Below, in pieces: positions 53,281-63,394 of a DNA stretch of 64,000 bases. This stretch comes from Pseudomonas asiatica (lineage in GTDB: Bacteria; Pseudomonadota; Gammaproteobacteria; Pseudomonadales; Pseudomonadaceae): assembly GCF_009932335.1 (NCBI RefSeq), contig NZ_BLJF01000002.1, forward strand, positions 248,001-312,000. Reading direction: 5' to 3'. Under the pieces are notes generated by a model. That model saw only the letters and a program-made list of their open reading frames with translations, was not told the origin of the DNA and searched no databases. Positions within the stretch are counted from its first letter, which is position 1. Each line of letters begins with the position of its first letter. The position numbers were made by a program, and so were the translations under genes.

Positions 53281-53588
53281 CTGCTGCGCCGGCATGTAAG
53301 CATCGGGCGCAATGACAGAACTGCTCGATTGGTCCGGCAGGTCGAGGTGCGGTCTAGGGTGGAATAGGAGCTCACAAAATCTAACGATTTATAGCTGTTT
53401 AGATAGCCATGCCTGAGCAGAGAATGGCCCTCTCACGAACGTTGTGTTTCGGAGGACGAGGATGCCAGCCTACTACCTTGCATCAGCTCCCTCATTGCGC
53501 AATACTGCCGACAACAACTAACCCTCACGACCGGCGTGGCATGACCATCTGGTTGGAGGGGGAAAAAGCCGGCTTAAGCCGGTTTTTT
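53281..53588 (+). other. Non-coding stretch ending in a terminator; possible small RNA
   Basis: About 300 bases with no convincing gene. AT-rich boxes near 53383-53405 (TTTATAG, TTTAGATA) could be a promoter. The stretch ends with a strong palindromic terminator, so an untranslated transcript of roughly 180 bases is possible. A 71-codon frame from 53409 has no ribosome site and poor codon character. Confidence 0.3.
53563..53588 (+). terminator. Palindromic intrinsic terminator just upstream of the NYN gene
   Basis: AAAAAGCCGGCTTAAGCCGG followed by TTTTTT. It is symmetric, so it can work in both directions, and lies only 20 bases before the NYN gene start. An upstream transcript would have to end or be attenuated here. 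Confidence 0.85.
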
Positions 53589-53607
53589 CGTTTCTGGAGT
53601 GCAAAAA

Positions 53608-54546
53608 ATGCAGAGAAAGCTTGATTCTGAGCCTCTGCGCACTCGTATCTATATCGACGGCTACAACTTCTACTACGGCTGCTTGCGCGGCACACCGTAC
53701 AAGTGGCTCGACCTGCTACCTCTCTTTGAAAAGCACATCTTGCCTTCCATACTGGTCACGGACAGCCATGGCCAGATCAGGGCATGGCGGCTCCTGGAAT
53801 CCCCCTCGATCAAATATTTCACGGCAAAGATCATCGAGTCGGTCGCCCGTGCTGGCGATTCAGTGTCGTCACAAGCTCGCTACCACACTGCTTTGCGCAA
53901 GCTGCATGACGGTCGAATAGAGCTCATCGAAGGTTATTACGCCGTCAATAAAATGAAGGTGAAGATCGTCGACCCTGAAAATCCGGACAAGGCTCCGCGT
54001 GAGTGCCAGGAAATCCAGGCCTGGAAGGTGGAGGAGAAACAGAGCGACGTGAATCTGGCCCTCCAGGCTTACCATGATTCGATCACGGGGCAGGTTGACC
54101 ATGCCGTCATCGTTACCAACGATACTGACATCGCTCCTGCACTTCAGATGATTCGTGCTCACACAGATGTGCGGATTGGCGTGGTTGTGCCGACGTCGGG
54201 GCAAAACCGCTCGGCGAATACCGACCTGATCAAGTTTGCGCACTGGAAGCGAGAGCACATCAATTCAGGCGAGCTTGCGGCCTGTCAGCTACCGAGAGTG
54301 ATTCCAGGGAGGAAACCAACCATCAAGCCGGAGTCCTGGTATGGACAACCTGAACTGCTGCAGGAAATTCTGGATTTGGCCATTCCTGTACGCGGAAGCA
54401 GGGCGGCAGCGTTCAAGTGGATGGAGCAGCCCAATCAGTTCCTCAGTGGTGAGCGGCCGATAGAGCTGGTGGAAACTGCCGAAGGTGCGACACGGGTTCT
54501 TCAGTACATACACAGCTGGATAGCCCAGCAAGAGGAGTTGCCCTAG
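53608..54546 (+). CDS. NYN-domain protein (PIN-like nuclease fold)
   Basis: 312 residues from ATG 53608 with GGAG eight bases upstream; GTG 53599 is an alternative. NYN domain about residues 8-215: first acidic motif RTRIYIDGYNFYYG, middle EEKQSDVNLALQAYHDS and VIVTNDTDIAPAL with clustered Asp for metal binding. The family includes LabA/limkain-type RNases. About 90 C-terminal residues are of unknown type. GC content is visibly lower than in neighbouring genes and codons such as ATA and AAA are more common. With a tRNA 75 bases downstream, it may be an accessory gene acquired at this site. The substrate is unknown. Confidence 0.88.
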   Translation: MQRKLDSEPLRTRIYIDGYNFYYGCLRGTPYKWLDLLPLFEKHILPSILVTDSHGQIRAWRLLESPSIKYFTAKIIESVARAGDSVSSQARYHTALRKLHDGRIELIEGYYAVNKMKVKIVDPENPDKAPRECQEIQAWKVEEKQSDVNLALQAYHDSITGQVDHAVIVTNDTDIAPALQMIRAHTDVRIGVVVPTSGQNRSANTDLIKFAHWKREHINSGELAACQLPRVIPGRKPTIKPESWYGQPELLQEILDLAIPVRGSRAAAFKWMEQPNQFLSGERPIELVETAEGATRVLQYIHSWIAQQEELP

Positions 54547-54582
54547 TCAGGAGAACATGACGACTGCAGTCCCTGAAATGAC

Positions 54583-54612
54583 AAAGGCCTACGTTCTGCA
54601 ACGTAGGCCTTT
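54583..54612. terminator. Bidirectional terminator between the NYN gene and the tRNA
   Basis: AAAGGCCTACGT-N6-ACGTAGGCCTTT: perfect 12-base arms with T-rich flanks. It serves the NYN gene on the plus strand and the tRNA on the minus strand. Confidence 0.85.
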
Positions 54613-54620
54613 GAGTTTTC

Positions 54621-54697
54621 TGGTGGGCCCACACGGACTCGAACCGTGGACCAAAGGATTATGAGTCCTCTGCTCTAACCGACTGAGCTATAGGCCC
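54621..54697 (-). tRNA. tRNA with CAT anticodon, probably tRNA-Ile2 (CAU)
   Basis: 77 bases with encoded CCA: acceptor GGGCCTA/TGGGCCC, D arm GCTCAGTCGGTTAGAGC, anticodon loop CTCATAA, T arm CACGG-TTCGAGT-CCGTG. The anticodon CAT reads Met unless the C is modified to lysidine. The pairs C4-G69 and C5-G68, which favour the lysidine enzyme TilS, and the similarity to E. coli ileX (ACTCATAATC, TTGGTC) point to isoleucine AUA. An elongator Met assignment cannot be fully excluded. Confidence 0.9.
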
Positions 54698-54712
54698 TCA
54701 GTAAGTGGCCGG

Positions 54713-54718
54713 ATTATA
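54713..54718 (-). promoter_or_regulatory. -10 box of the tRNA promoter, overlapping the rmcA stop
   Basis: A perfect TATAAT on the minus strand lies 15 bases before the tRNA 5' end. It contains the TAA stop codon of the preceding gene. No good -35 was found. Confidence 0.6.
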
Positions 54719-57700
54719 ACGAGGGTTTCGCACCTGTGCCATCTGAAAGATCCGATAGTGCTATGCGAAGAAACGTCGCCGCGAAGTCGTCCGGGGGCAG
54801 GGGCAGGCTGACGATGTAGCCCTGGATCTGCTCACAGCCCTCTGCCGCCAGGAACCGTTGCTGGGCCTGGTTTTCCACGCCCTCGGCAATGATGGTCAGC
54901 TGCATGCTGCGGCCCAGGGCGATGATGGCGCGGGCGATGGCGGCGTCATGAGGGTCGTCGGGCAGCCCGCGGATGAACGACTTGTCGATCTTGAGAATGT
55001 CCAGCGGCAGGCGCTTGAGGTAGCTCAGCGATGAATAACCGGTGCCGAAATCGTCGATGGCCAGTTGCACGCCCAGTTTCTTCAGCTGGTACAGCACGGC
55101 CAAGGCTTCCTCTGCCTGGCTCATGATGAAGTTTTCGGTGATTTCCAGCTGCAGGTCACCGGCTGTGAGCTGGTAGTGCTTCAGCAACTGTTCGATGCGC
55201 CTGGCAAGGTGGGGATGGCGTAGCTGGGCGCCGGCGAGGTTTATCGACAGCGGGCCGAAGGGGTCGTAGTGCATCTTCCAGGCCTGCATCTGCCGGCAGG
55301 CCTGCTCCAGTACCCAGTCACCGATCTGGAGTATGGTGCCGTTCTCTTCCGCCAGGTGAATGAAGTGCTCCGGCGGCACTTCACCAAAGGTCGGGTGGCT
55401 CCAGCGTATCAGCGCTTCGGCACCGACCAGGCTCTGTGTCTTGAGGCTGAGCTTGGGCTGGAAGCACAGGCTCAGTTCGTTGCGCTCGATGGCGCGGCGC
55501 AGTTCGTGCTCCAGGGCGATGCGTTCGCTGGCCTGGGCGGTGAGGTCGAGGGTGTAGGCTTCGACGCGGTTACGGCCCTTGGCCTTGGAGCGGTACATGG
55601 CGGCGTCGGCGTTGCGAATCAGTGTGGCAACGTCGGTACCGTCCTGTGGATAAAGGCTGATGCCGATGCTGGCGCTGGTGAAGAACTCATGCTCGCCAGC
55701 CTGGAATGGCGCGTTGAAGCAGGTCAGCAGCTTGTTGGCGATGGCGCTGGCGTCACTGGGTTTGTGCAGGCCGGGCAGCAGGATGATGAACTCATCGCCA
55801 CCCAGGCGGGCCACGGTGTCGACATCACGCACCTGCTCTTTCAGGCGTTGGGCGATGCCCTTGAGCAGCAGATCGCCGACCGGGTGGCCGAGGCTGTCGT
55901 TGATGTGCTTGAAACGGTCTAGGTCAAGGAACAGCACCGCGCCCTTGCGGTTGGAGACCTGCGCGCAGGTGAGCGCGGCCTGCAGGCGGTTCTCGAACAG
56001 GGCACGGTTGGGCAGGCCGGTCAGTGGGTCGTGGTGGGCCTGGTAGTCAAGCTTGGCCTGGGCGTGCTTGAGGCTGGAGATGTCGGCGAACACAGCGACG
56101 AAGTGGGTAATCTCGCGCTCGCTGTTGCGTACGGCGCTGATGGTCAGCCAGCCGGGGTACAGTTCGCCGTTCTTGCGCTTGTTATAGATCTCGCCTTGCC
56201 AATGGCCTTCATCGGTCAGCTGGTGCCACATGGCGGCATAGAACGCACTGTCGTGCTGGCCGGAGGCGAGCAGGCGTGGGGTCTGACCGAGGGCTTCGAT
56301 CTCACTGTAACCGGTGATTTCGCTGAAGGCGCGGTTTACGGCACTAATGTGCTGGTCGATGTCGGTGATCAGCACGCCTTCGGCGGTGTTCTCGAACACG
56401 GTGGCGGCCAGCTGCAGCTTTTCCTGCATCAGATGGCGCTCAGTGATGTCGCGGGCGATGGTCAGTATGCAGTCGTCGCCAGCAATCGGCAGCGGCCGTG
56501 CAGAGAGTTCGCAGAGGCGAATCTGCCCGTCGCTGCGGCGCAGGTGGCACGTGAAGTCGCGTACGAAGCCGTCGCGTTTTAGCTGTTGGACCAGACGCTT
56601 GCGCTCGTTGAGGTCGACCCAGATGCCCAGGTCCAGCGAGGTCTGGTCGATGGTCGGGCTGAGATCATAGCCGGTCAGGCGGCAGAAGCCTTCGTTCACT
56701 TCGAGCAGCAAACCGTCGCTCTGGCGCGACAGCAGCAGGCCATCGGGCGAGGCATGGAAGGCCTTGGCGAATTTCTCTTCCGAGGTTTGTAGCTGCTCCT
56801 GGGTTTCCTTGAGCTGGCTGATATCGCGTACCGCCACCACGAGCGCGAGGTTGCCGTCGAGTTCAAAGGTTTCGGCCGAGGTCAGGCCGGTGAAGAGTTG
56901 GCCGTTGCTGCGGCGGAAGCTCATTTCCAGGTTGCGGATACCGCCTTGGTGCAGGCGTTCGAGCAGCCGCGGGCCGTCGCCTTCGACGCCCCACAGGTTG
57001 AGCTCGGTGGCGGTGCGGCCAATTACCTGGCTCGGGGTGAGGCCGATCTGCTCTTCGAAGGCCTCGTTCACCTCCAGCAGGCAGCCGTCGCTGTGGCGGG
57101 CGATCAGCAGGATGTCGGGGCACTGCTGGAACACCGAGGCGAACTTCTGTTCGGACAGGCGCAGGGCGTCCTCGGTGCGCTTGGTCTCGCTGATGTCGAT
57201 CATCAGGCCACGCATCACCGGCTGGTGGCCATGCTCGATCATGCTGACGATGTTGCGTACCCACAGTGGCTGGCCATCGGCCCTGATCACCCGGTAGTCG
57301 AGGCTGTGGTCGCGGCCGGCGGCAGTCTCGCTGTCGCAGTAGGCCTGGGCCCAGAGGGCATCCTCCGGGTGCAGGATGCTGCGCCAGAAGCCAGGTTTGA
57401 GCCAGTCGGCCAATGGGTAGCCGAGCAGGCCTTCTGCGTGGGGCGAGACGTAGCTGTAGGTGAAGTCGTTGGCGTCGGCCTCCCAGGCTATGGCGGACAG
57501 GCTCTCGACCAGGCTGCGATAGTGGTACTCGCTGCTGCGCAGTTCCTGCTCCAAGGCGATGCGCCGTGAAATTTCCGAACTGAGCCGGCGGTTGATGCGG
57601 ATGACCGCTGCCAGCACGGCCATCAATACCAGCACCGTGGGCAGGCCATACACCAGCAGGTCCGACCAGAACATCCGTTGGTCGACAACATTGCCCACCC

Positions 57701-58457
57701 AGCGTTGCTGGATCTGGCTGACTTCGCTGCTGCTCATGTCGGCTATCACTTTGTCGAGAATGCCGACCAGTACTTTCTTGTCGCGCGGGGCGGCCATGGC
57801 CAGTTGGTAGCGGTAGGGCGTTTCGCCGCTGACGTAGAGGCCGTCGAGCTTGAGCTGGCGCAGGCTCCAGATGCTTGAAGCGAGGTCACCGACCACGGCG
57901 TCCACTTCGTCGGTGGCCAGGGCCTGCAGGGTAGAGCTGACGTTAGGTAGGGCCACCAGGTTGAGGTCTGGGTGTTGGGTGCGCAGCAGTTCGTGCGGGG
58001 CGTAGTTTTCGACCACGGCGATCTTCAGGCCGTAAAGGTCGTCCAGGTTGCGCGGCTGTGCACCGCCTTTGTGGGCGAGGATAACGATGGGGAAGTCGAG
58101 GTACGGCCGGGTGAAGGCCAGGTAGCCTTGGCGCTCGGGGGTGGACATGATGCCGGGCAGCAGGTCGATGCGGCTTTCGCGTGCTTGCGCCAGTACCTCG
58201 GTCCAGCTGCTGGGTTCGACCGGTTTGAGCGTCACGCCCAGGCGTTGCTGGATCGTGGCGATGTAATCGGCGGCCAATCCCTGGTACCGGCCCTCCTGGT
58301 CGCGAAACTCGAACGGTGGCCAAGAGGCGTCTACACCCAGGCTCAGCTGCGGGTGGGCAGCCAACCAGGCTTTCTCCTCGTCTGTCAGGGTCAGGGCGCC
58401 GGCCGTTGTGTTCCACAAGATCAGGAGCAGCAACAGGATGGCCGGCATCAGCGGCAT
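54714..58457 (-). CDS. rmcA: RmcA-type dual GGDEF-EAL cyclic-di-GMP enzyme
   Basis: 1247 residues. Signal peptide or anchor (LMPAILLLLLILWNTTAGA); periplasmic amino-acid-binding-type domain (about 25-240); membrane helix about 268-288 (LLVYGLPTVLVLMAVLAAVI); four PAS domains (about 305-425, 430-550, 555-670, 675-795); GGDEF domain with ARLGGDEFIILLPG; EAL domain with VGAEALIRWSHP. In P. aeruginosa PA0575 (RmcA) has this order and size, sits beside rpoD and lowers cyclic-di-GMP in response to redox state and arginine. The motifs for both activities look intact. Confidence 0.92.
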   Translation of the reverse strand: MPLMPAILLLLLILWNTTAGALTLTDEEKAWLAAHPQLSLGVDASWPPFEFRDQEGRYQGLAADYIATIQQRLGVTLKPVEPSSWTEVLAQARESRIDLLPGIMSTPERQGYLAFTRPYLDFPIVILAHKGGAQPRNLDDLYGLKIAVVENYAPHELLRTQHPDLNLVALPNVSSTLQALATDEVDAVVGDLASSIWSLRQLKLDGLYVSGETPYRYQLAMAAPRDKKVLVGILDKVIADMSSSEVSQIQQRWVGNVVDQRMFWSDLLVYGLPTVLVLMAVLAAVIRINRRLSSEISRRIALEQELRSSEYHYRSLVESLSAIAWEADANDFTYSYVSPHAEGLLGYPLADWLKPGFWRSILHPEDALWAQAYCDSETAAGRDHSLDYRVIRADGQPLWVRNIVSMIEHGHQPVMRGLMIDISETKRTEDALRLSEQKFASVFQQCPDILLIARHSDGCLLEVNEAFEEQIGLTPSQVIGRTATELNLWGVEGDGPRLLERLHQGGIRNLEMSFRRSNGQLFTGLTSAETFELDGNLALVVAVRDISQLKETQEQLQTSEEKFAKAFHASPDGLLLSRQSDGLLLEVNEGFCRLTGYDLSPTIDQTSLDLGIWVDLNERKRLVQQLKRDGFVRDFTCHLRRSDGQIRLCELSARPLPIAGDDCILTIARDITERHLMQEKLQLAATVFENTAEGVLITDIDQHISAVNRAFSEITGYSEIEALGQTPRLLASGQHDSAFYAAMWHQLTDEGHWQGEIYNKRKNGELYPGWLTISAVRNSEREITHFVAVFADISSLKHAQAKLDYQAHHDPLTGLPNRALFENRLQAALTCAQVSNRKGAVLFLDLDRFKHINDSLGHPVGDLLLKGIAQRLKEQVRDVDTVARLGGDEFIILLPGLHKPSDASAIANKLLTCFNAPFQAGEHEFFTSASIGISLYPQDGTDVATLIRNADAAMYRSKAKGRNRVEAYTLDLTAQASERIALEHELRRAIERNELSLCFQPKLSLKTQSLVGAEALIRWSHPTFGEVPPEHFIHLAEENGTILQIGDWVLEQACRQMQAWKMHYDPFGPLSINLAGAQLRHPHLARRIEQLLKHYQLTAGDLQLEITENFIMSQAEEALAVLYQLKKLGVQLAIDDFGTGYSSLSYLKRLPLDILKIDKSFIRGLPDDPHDAAIARAIIALGRSMQLTIIAEGVENQAQQRFLAAEGCEQIQGYIVSLPLPPDDFAATFLRIALSDLSDGTGAKPSL

Positions 58458-58601
58458 AGCGGCCTCACATTCAAGTGGTATGAAGTCGAGTGTAGACGGG
58501 CATTGCTGTAGGTGTGCGGTGGAAGGCAGGGTCTTTTGTCAGAGGCAACAGGGCCTTGCGGGTGTGGGGCGACCTGCATGGCCTTCATGGCATGCGCGCC
58601 C

Positions 58602-58696
58602 CCTGTAGGAGCAGCCTTGTGCTGCGAAGACGCCAGTCAGGCGAAAGATCATCTACTGTTGCAATGGACTCTTCGCAGCACAAGGCTGCTCCTACA
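58602..58696. repeat. REP pair (CGCAGCACAAGGCTGCTCC type)
   Basis: Arms TAGGAGCAGCCTTGTGCTGC and exact complement between rmcA and rpoD; same type as the pair at 34908. Confidence 0.93.
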
Positions 58697-58740
58697 GAGA
58701 TCGCGCCAGAATTCAGATTTTGCGCAACAGCCGGAAAAGA

Positions 58741-58766
58741 AAAACCCCGGCCTGGGCCGGGGTTTT
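58741..58766 (-). terminator. Intrinsic terminator of rpoD
   Basis: AAAACCCCGGCC-TG-GGCCGGGGTTTT followed on the minus strand by TTTC. It starts four bases after the rpoD stop and probably ends the rpsU-dnaG-rpoD transcript. Confidence 0.92.
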
Positions 58767-58770
58767 GTCA

Positions 58771-60621
<1,851 letters not shown>

Positions 60622-60688
60622 AACACCCTATCCACTGAAGGTCTTGGCGGGCAAAAAACAAGCCGAGGATTATACCCGAGCATGGGCC

Positions 60689-62671
60689 TCACGCGCCAGA
60701 TGAGGTCGGCGTTTGTGCGGGAACATTCCGGCTCAGCAGGGCGAGGAGCTGGGTTTTTTCCTCGCTGGTCAATTCGCTTTGACGTGATTTCCTGAGCAGT
60801 TGTTCCAGGCTGCGCTCGCGTTGGCGGGCGGACAAGCTAGTTATAGTGTCGAAAAACTGTTGTTCAAGGTTGTCGGCCACGATCAGCCATTCCTTTTCCG
60901 CCAGGGCCCGCAGCAGGCGCCCCTGTTCGGTGCCGTGCCAACGTGCGATCAACTGCATTGAGCTTAGCCCAGGATTTTTCTGCGCGGCTTCGATCAGTGC
61001 CACCAGCAGCTGGCTGTACAAGTGTTCTTCATCGGCGAAGTGGCTGGCATCTTCCACCTTGCCGGCCAGCAGAGGGTGGTGCAGCAACGTGCGCAGGGCG
61101 GCCAGGGTGGGTGGCTCGACCGGGGCCGGTACGCGTGGTGGTGCTTCGTCACGCTGCTGCCATGGCTTGCCACCCTTGCGGTTCTTGTCCCAGGGTTTGT
61201 CGCCCCACTGCTTCTTGCCAGCGCCCTTGTTCGGCTTCCACTCCTGTTCCTGATGAACGGGGGCGAAGTCGTGCTGCGGCATGTCGCCGTAATCGGGGGT
61301 ATAGCTGGCCATGGCGTCATAGTCGTAGCCAGGGTCGTAGTCCGGCACGCTGCTGGTGGCCGGGGCGTGTTGCGCCAGTTGCTCGACCTGCTGCGGGTCG
61401 AGGCCGGTGATTTCCTTAAGGCGGTTGCGCATCAGCTGGCGCAGGTTGGCGCCGGGGATCTTTTCGATCAGCGGTGCGGCAAGGGTCGCCATGTGCGCCT
61501 TGCCTTCCAGCGAGCGCGGGTCGGCTTCGACGCTTAGCTGCTCGAAGAAGTAATCGGCCAGCGGCTGGGCGTGCTGGTTGATGCGGGCCATGAAGGCGTC
61601 GGTGCCTTCGGCGCGCACCAGGCTGTCCGGGTCTTCGCCTTCGGGCAGGAACAGGAAGCGCGCGCGGCGGCCGTCCTGCAGGTTCGACAGGGTCGACTCC
61701 AGGGCGCGCCAGGCGGCCTTGCGCCCGGCCTGGTCACCGTCGAAGCAGAACAGCACGCTGGGTACCACGCGGAACAGGCGCTTGAGGTGCTCTTCGCTGG
61801 TGGCGGTGCCGAGGGTGGCCACGGCGTTGCGCAGGCCCTGCTGGGCCAGGGCAATGACGTCCATGTAGCCCTCGACGACGATGATTTCGTCGAGGTTGCG
61901 GTTGTGCTTGCGTGCCTCGTACAGGCCGTAGAGTTCCTGGCCCTTGTGGAACACCGGGGTTTCCGGGGAGTTCAGATACTTGGGCTTGTCGTCGCCGAGC
62001 ACTCGGCCACCAAAGGCGATGATGCGTCCGCGGCTGTCGCGGATCGGGAACATCACCCGGTCGCGGAAACGGTCGTAGCGCTTGCCGCTTTCGGCGTTTT
62101 CGATCAACAGGCCGGCATCGATCATCACCTTCTGCTGCAAGGTGTCGGCACCCAGGTGCTTGAGCAGGTTATCCCAGCCTGGCGGGGCGAAGCCCAGGCC
62201 GAAGTCACGGGCGATTTCCCCGGACAGGCCGCGGCCCTTGAGGTAATCCACCGCTGCCTTGCGGGTCGGGTGGCTGCGCAGGGCCTGGCGGTAGAACTCC
62301 GAGGCGGCGTCCAGCAGCGGGTACAGCGGCGAATCGGTTGGCTGGCGCGGCTTGTGGTCGCGGCGACCTTGCTCGCGGGGTACTTCCATGCCGGCGGCGC
62401 GGGCCAGCTCCTCGACCGCCTGGGGGAAGTCCAGGTTGTCGTGGTCCATGACGAAGCCCAGGGCGTTGCCGCCGGCGCCGCAGCCGAAGCAGTAGTAGAA
62501 CTGCTTGTCGGGGCTGACCGTGAAGGAAGGGGTTTTTTCCTTGTGGAACGGGCAGCAGGCGGAATAGTTCTTGCCGGTTTTTTTCAGCTGGACGCGCGAA
62601 CTCACCACGTCGACGATGTCGAGGCGGTTGATAAGGTCGTCAATGAAACTCTGGGGAATCAGCCCGGCCAT
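60689..62671 (-). CDS. dnaG: DNA primase
   Basis: Makes RNA primers at the replication fork. 660 residues: CHC2 zinc finger (CCPFHKEKTPSF then FYYCFGCGAGG), Toprim domain (EIIVVEGYMDVIALAQQG, FCFDGDQAGRKAAW) and a C-terminal helicase-binding domain. A low-complexity Gly/Lys/Trp-rich linker (around residues 470-515, KPNKGAGKKQWGDKPWDKNR) before the helicase-binding part is a local feature of pseudomonads. It lies between rpsU and rpoD. Confidence 0.98.
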   Translation of the reverse strand: MAGLIPQSFIDDLINRLDIVDVVSSRVQLKKTGKNYSACCPFHKEKTPSFTVSPDKQFYYCFGCGAGGNALGFVMDHDNLDFPQAVEELARAAGMEVPREQGRRDHKPRQPTDSPLYPLLDAASEFYRQALRSHPTRKAAVDYLKGRGLSGEIARDFGLGFAPPGWDNLLKHLGADTLQQKVMIDAGLLIENAESGKRYDRFRDRVMFPIRDSRGRIIAFGGRVLGDDKPKYLNSPETPVFHKGQELYGLYEARKHNRNLDEIIVVEGYMDVIALAQQGLRNAVATLGTATSEEHLKRLFRVVPSVLFCFDGDQAGRKAAWRALESTLSNLQDGRRARFLFLPEGEDPDSLVRAEGTDAFMARINQHAQPLADYFFEQLSVEADPRSLEGKAHMATLAAPLIEKIPGANLRQLMRNRLKEITGLDPQQVEQLAQHAPATSSVPDYDPGYDYDAMASYTPDYGDMPQHDFAPVHQEQEWKPNKGAGKKQWGDKPWDKNRKGGKPWQQRDEAPPRVPAPVEPPTLAALRTLLHHPLLAGKVEDASHFADEEHLYSQLLVALIEAAQKNPGLSSMQLIARWHGTEQGRLLRALAEKEWLIVADNLEQQFFDTITSLSARQRERSLEQLLRKSRQSELTSEEKTQLLALLSRNVPAQTPTSSGA

Positions 62672-62925
62672 GGCAGTCTCGTCATCTGGCAGCTGGCAAG
62701 TCTAATCGCTCACGCGCCGAATGGGGCGAGTGCCGCTTGGGAAAGTGCGAGGGAATGTGTGCTCGTCGCCAGCCCCTGAGGGCTCGTCAGTCGGACGTGC
62801 ACGTCTGGTCATACAACAAGGAGGACCAGCTCTGACGTTTCAGGCAGGTTGCCCATGTGCAGTTCGCATGAAGCTTGTGCAGGGCCTTGAGCTAGCTGCT
62901 CAAGTTTGAAACGACCACTGCCATC

Positions 62926-62944
62926 GCCCGGCGGTTAGCCGGGC
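62926..62944 (-). terminator. Attenuator-type hairpin downstream of rpsU
   Basis: GCCCGGC-N5-GCCGGGC without a T run, 31 bases after the rpsU stop. In E. coli a weak terminator at this place reduces dnaG expression relative to rpsU. The rest of 62672-62974 contains a perfect palindrome GACGTGCACGTC (62794-62805) and no gene. Confidence 0.55.
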
Positions 62945-62974
62945 AGGGCAGAAGCTTTGCGTAGAACGCCTGTA

Positions 62975-63190
62975 TTAGTACAGACGAACGGCGCGGCGCT
63001 GTTCGCGCTGAACTTTCTTGGCGTGACGCTTAACAGCAGCAGCTGCTTTGCGCTTACGCTCGGCGGTCGGCTTCTCGTAAAACTCGCGGCTACGAACTTC
63101 AGCCAGTACACCGGCTTTTTCGCAGGAGCGCTTGAAACGACGCAGAGCTACGTCGAAGGGTTCGTTCTCTTTAACTTTGACGGCTGGCAT
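62975..63190 (-). CDS. rpsU: 30S ribosomal protein S21
   Basis: 71 residues, [20 protein letters not shown] with a basic C terminus ([13 protein letters not shown]), identical in layout to S21 of other gamma-proteobacteria. First gene of the rpsU-dnaG-rpoD operon and divergent from tsaD. Confidence 0.98.
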   Translation of the reverse strand: MPAVKVKENEPFDVALRRFKRSCEKAGVLAEVRSREFYEKPTAERKRKAAAAVKRHAKKVQREQRRAVRLY

Positions 63191-63259
63191 CCAGGGCTAC
63201 CTTAATTCATTACCGGGGTAGACGTGCTCCTGGCAAAACAAAGGTGTGCTGGAGAACGT

Positions 63260-63326
63260 CGGTTTTCAAGGGTTGCGGATGTTAACCCTTAGCAAGCCGG
63301 AATGCAAAGCCTCTGATCGAAAACCG
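63260..63326. promoter_or_regulatory. Two adjacent inverted repeats between rpsU and tsaD
   Basis: CGGTTTTC (63260) is inverted at GAAAACCG (63319), enclosing AAGGGTT (63268) / AACCCTT (63284). They lie in the 204-base divergent promoter region. A -10-like TATCAT for tsaD lies at 63351. Confidence 0.4.
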
Positions 63327-63394
63327 CTGGTCGGCATCCGACACGGGGACTATCATGCGCGGCTTCGAATTCAGCCCCCACAAGGGACGAACCC

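Noticed and set aside
53409..53624. 71-codon frame before the NYN gene
   Set aside because: No ribosome site, crosses a strong terminator and has no coding character.
54546..54720. Integrated element with attachment sites at the tRNA
   Set aside because: No integrase gene and no direct repeat of the tRNA 3' end was found around the NYN gene.
1266..58696. CRISPR array from the repeated palindromes
   Set aside because: The repeats are isolated REP pairs kilobases apart without regular spacers, and no cas gene is present.
62721..62909. 62-codon frame between dnaG and rpsU
   Set aside because: No ribosome site; lies in the leader/attenuator interval of the opposite-strand operon.
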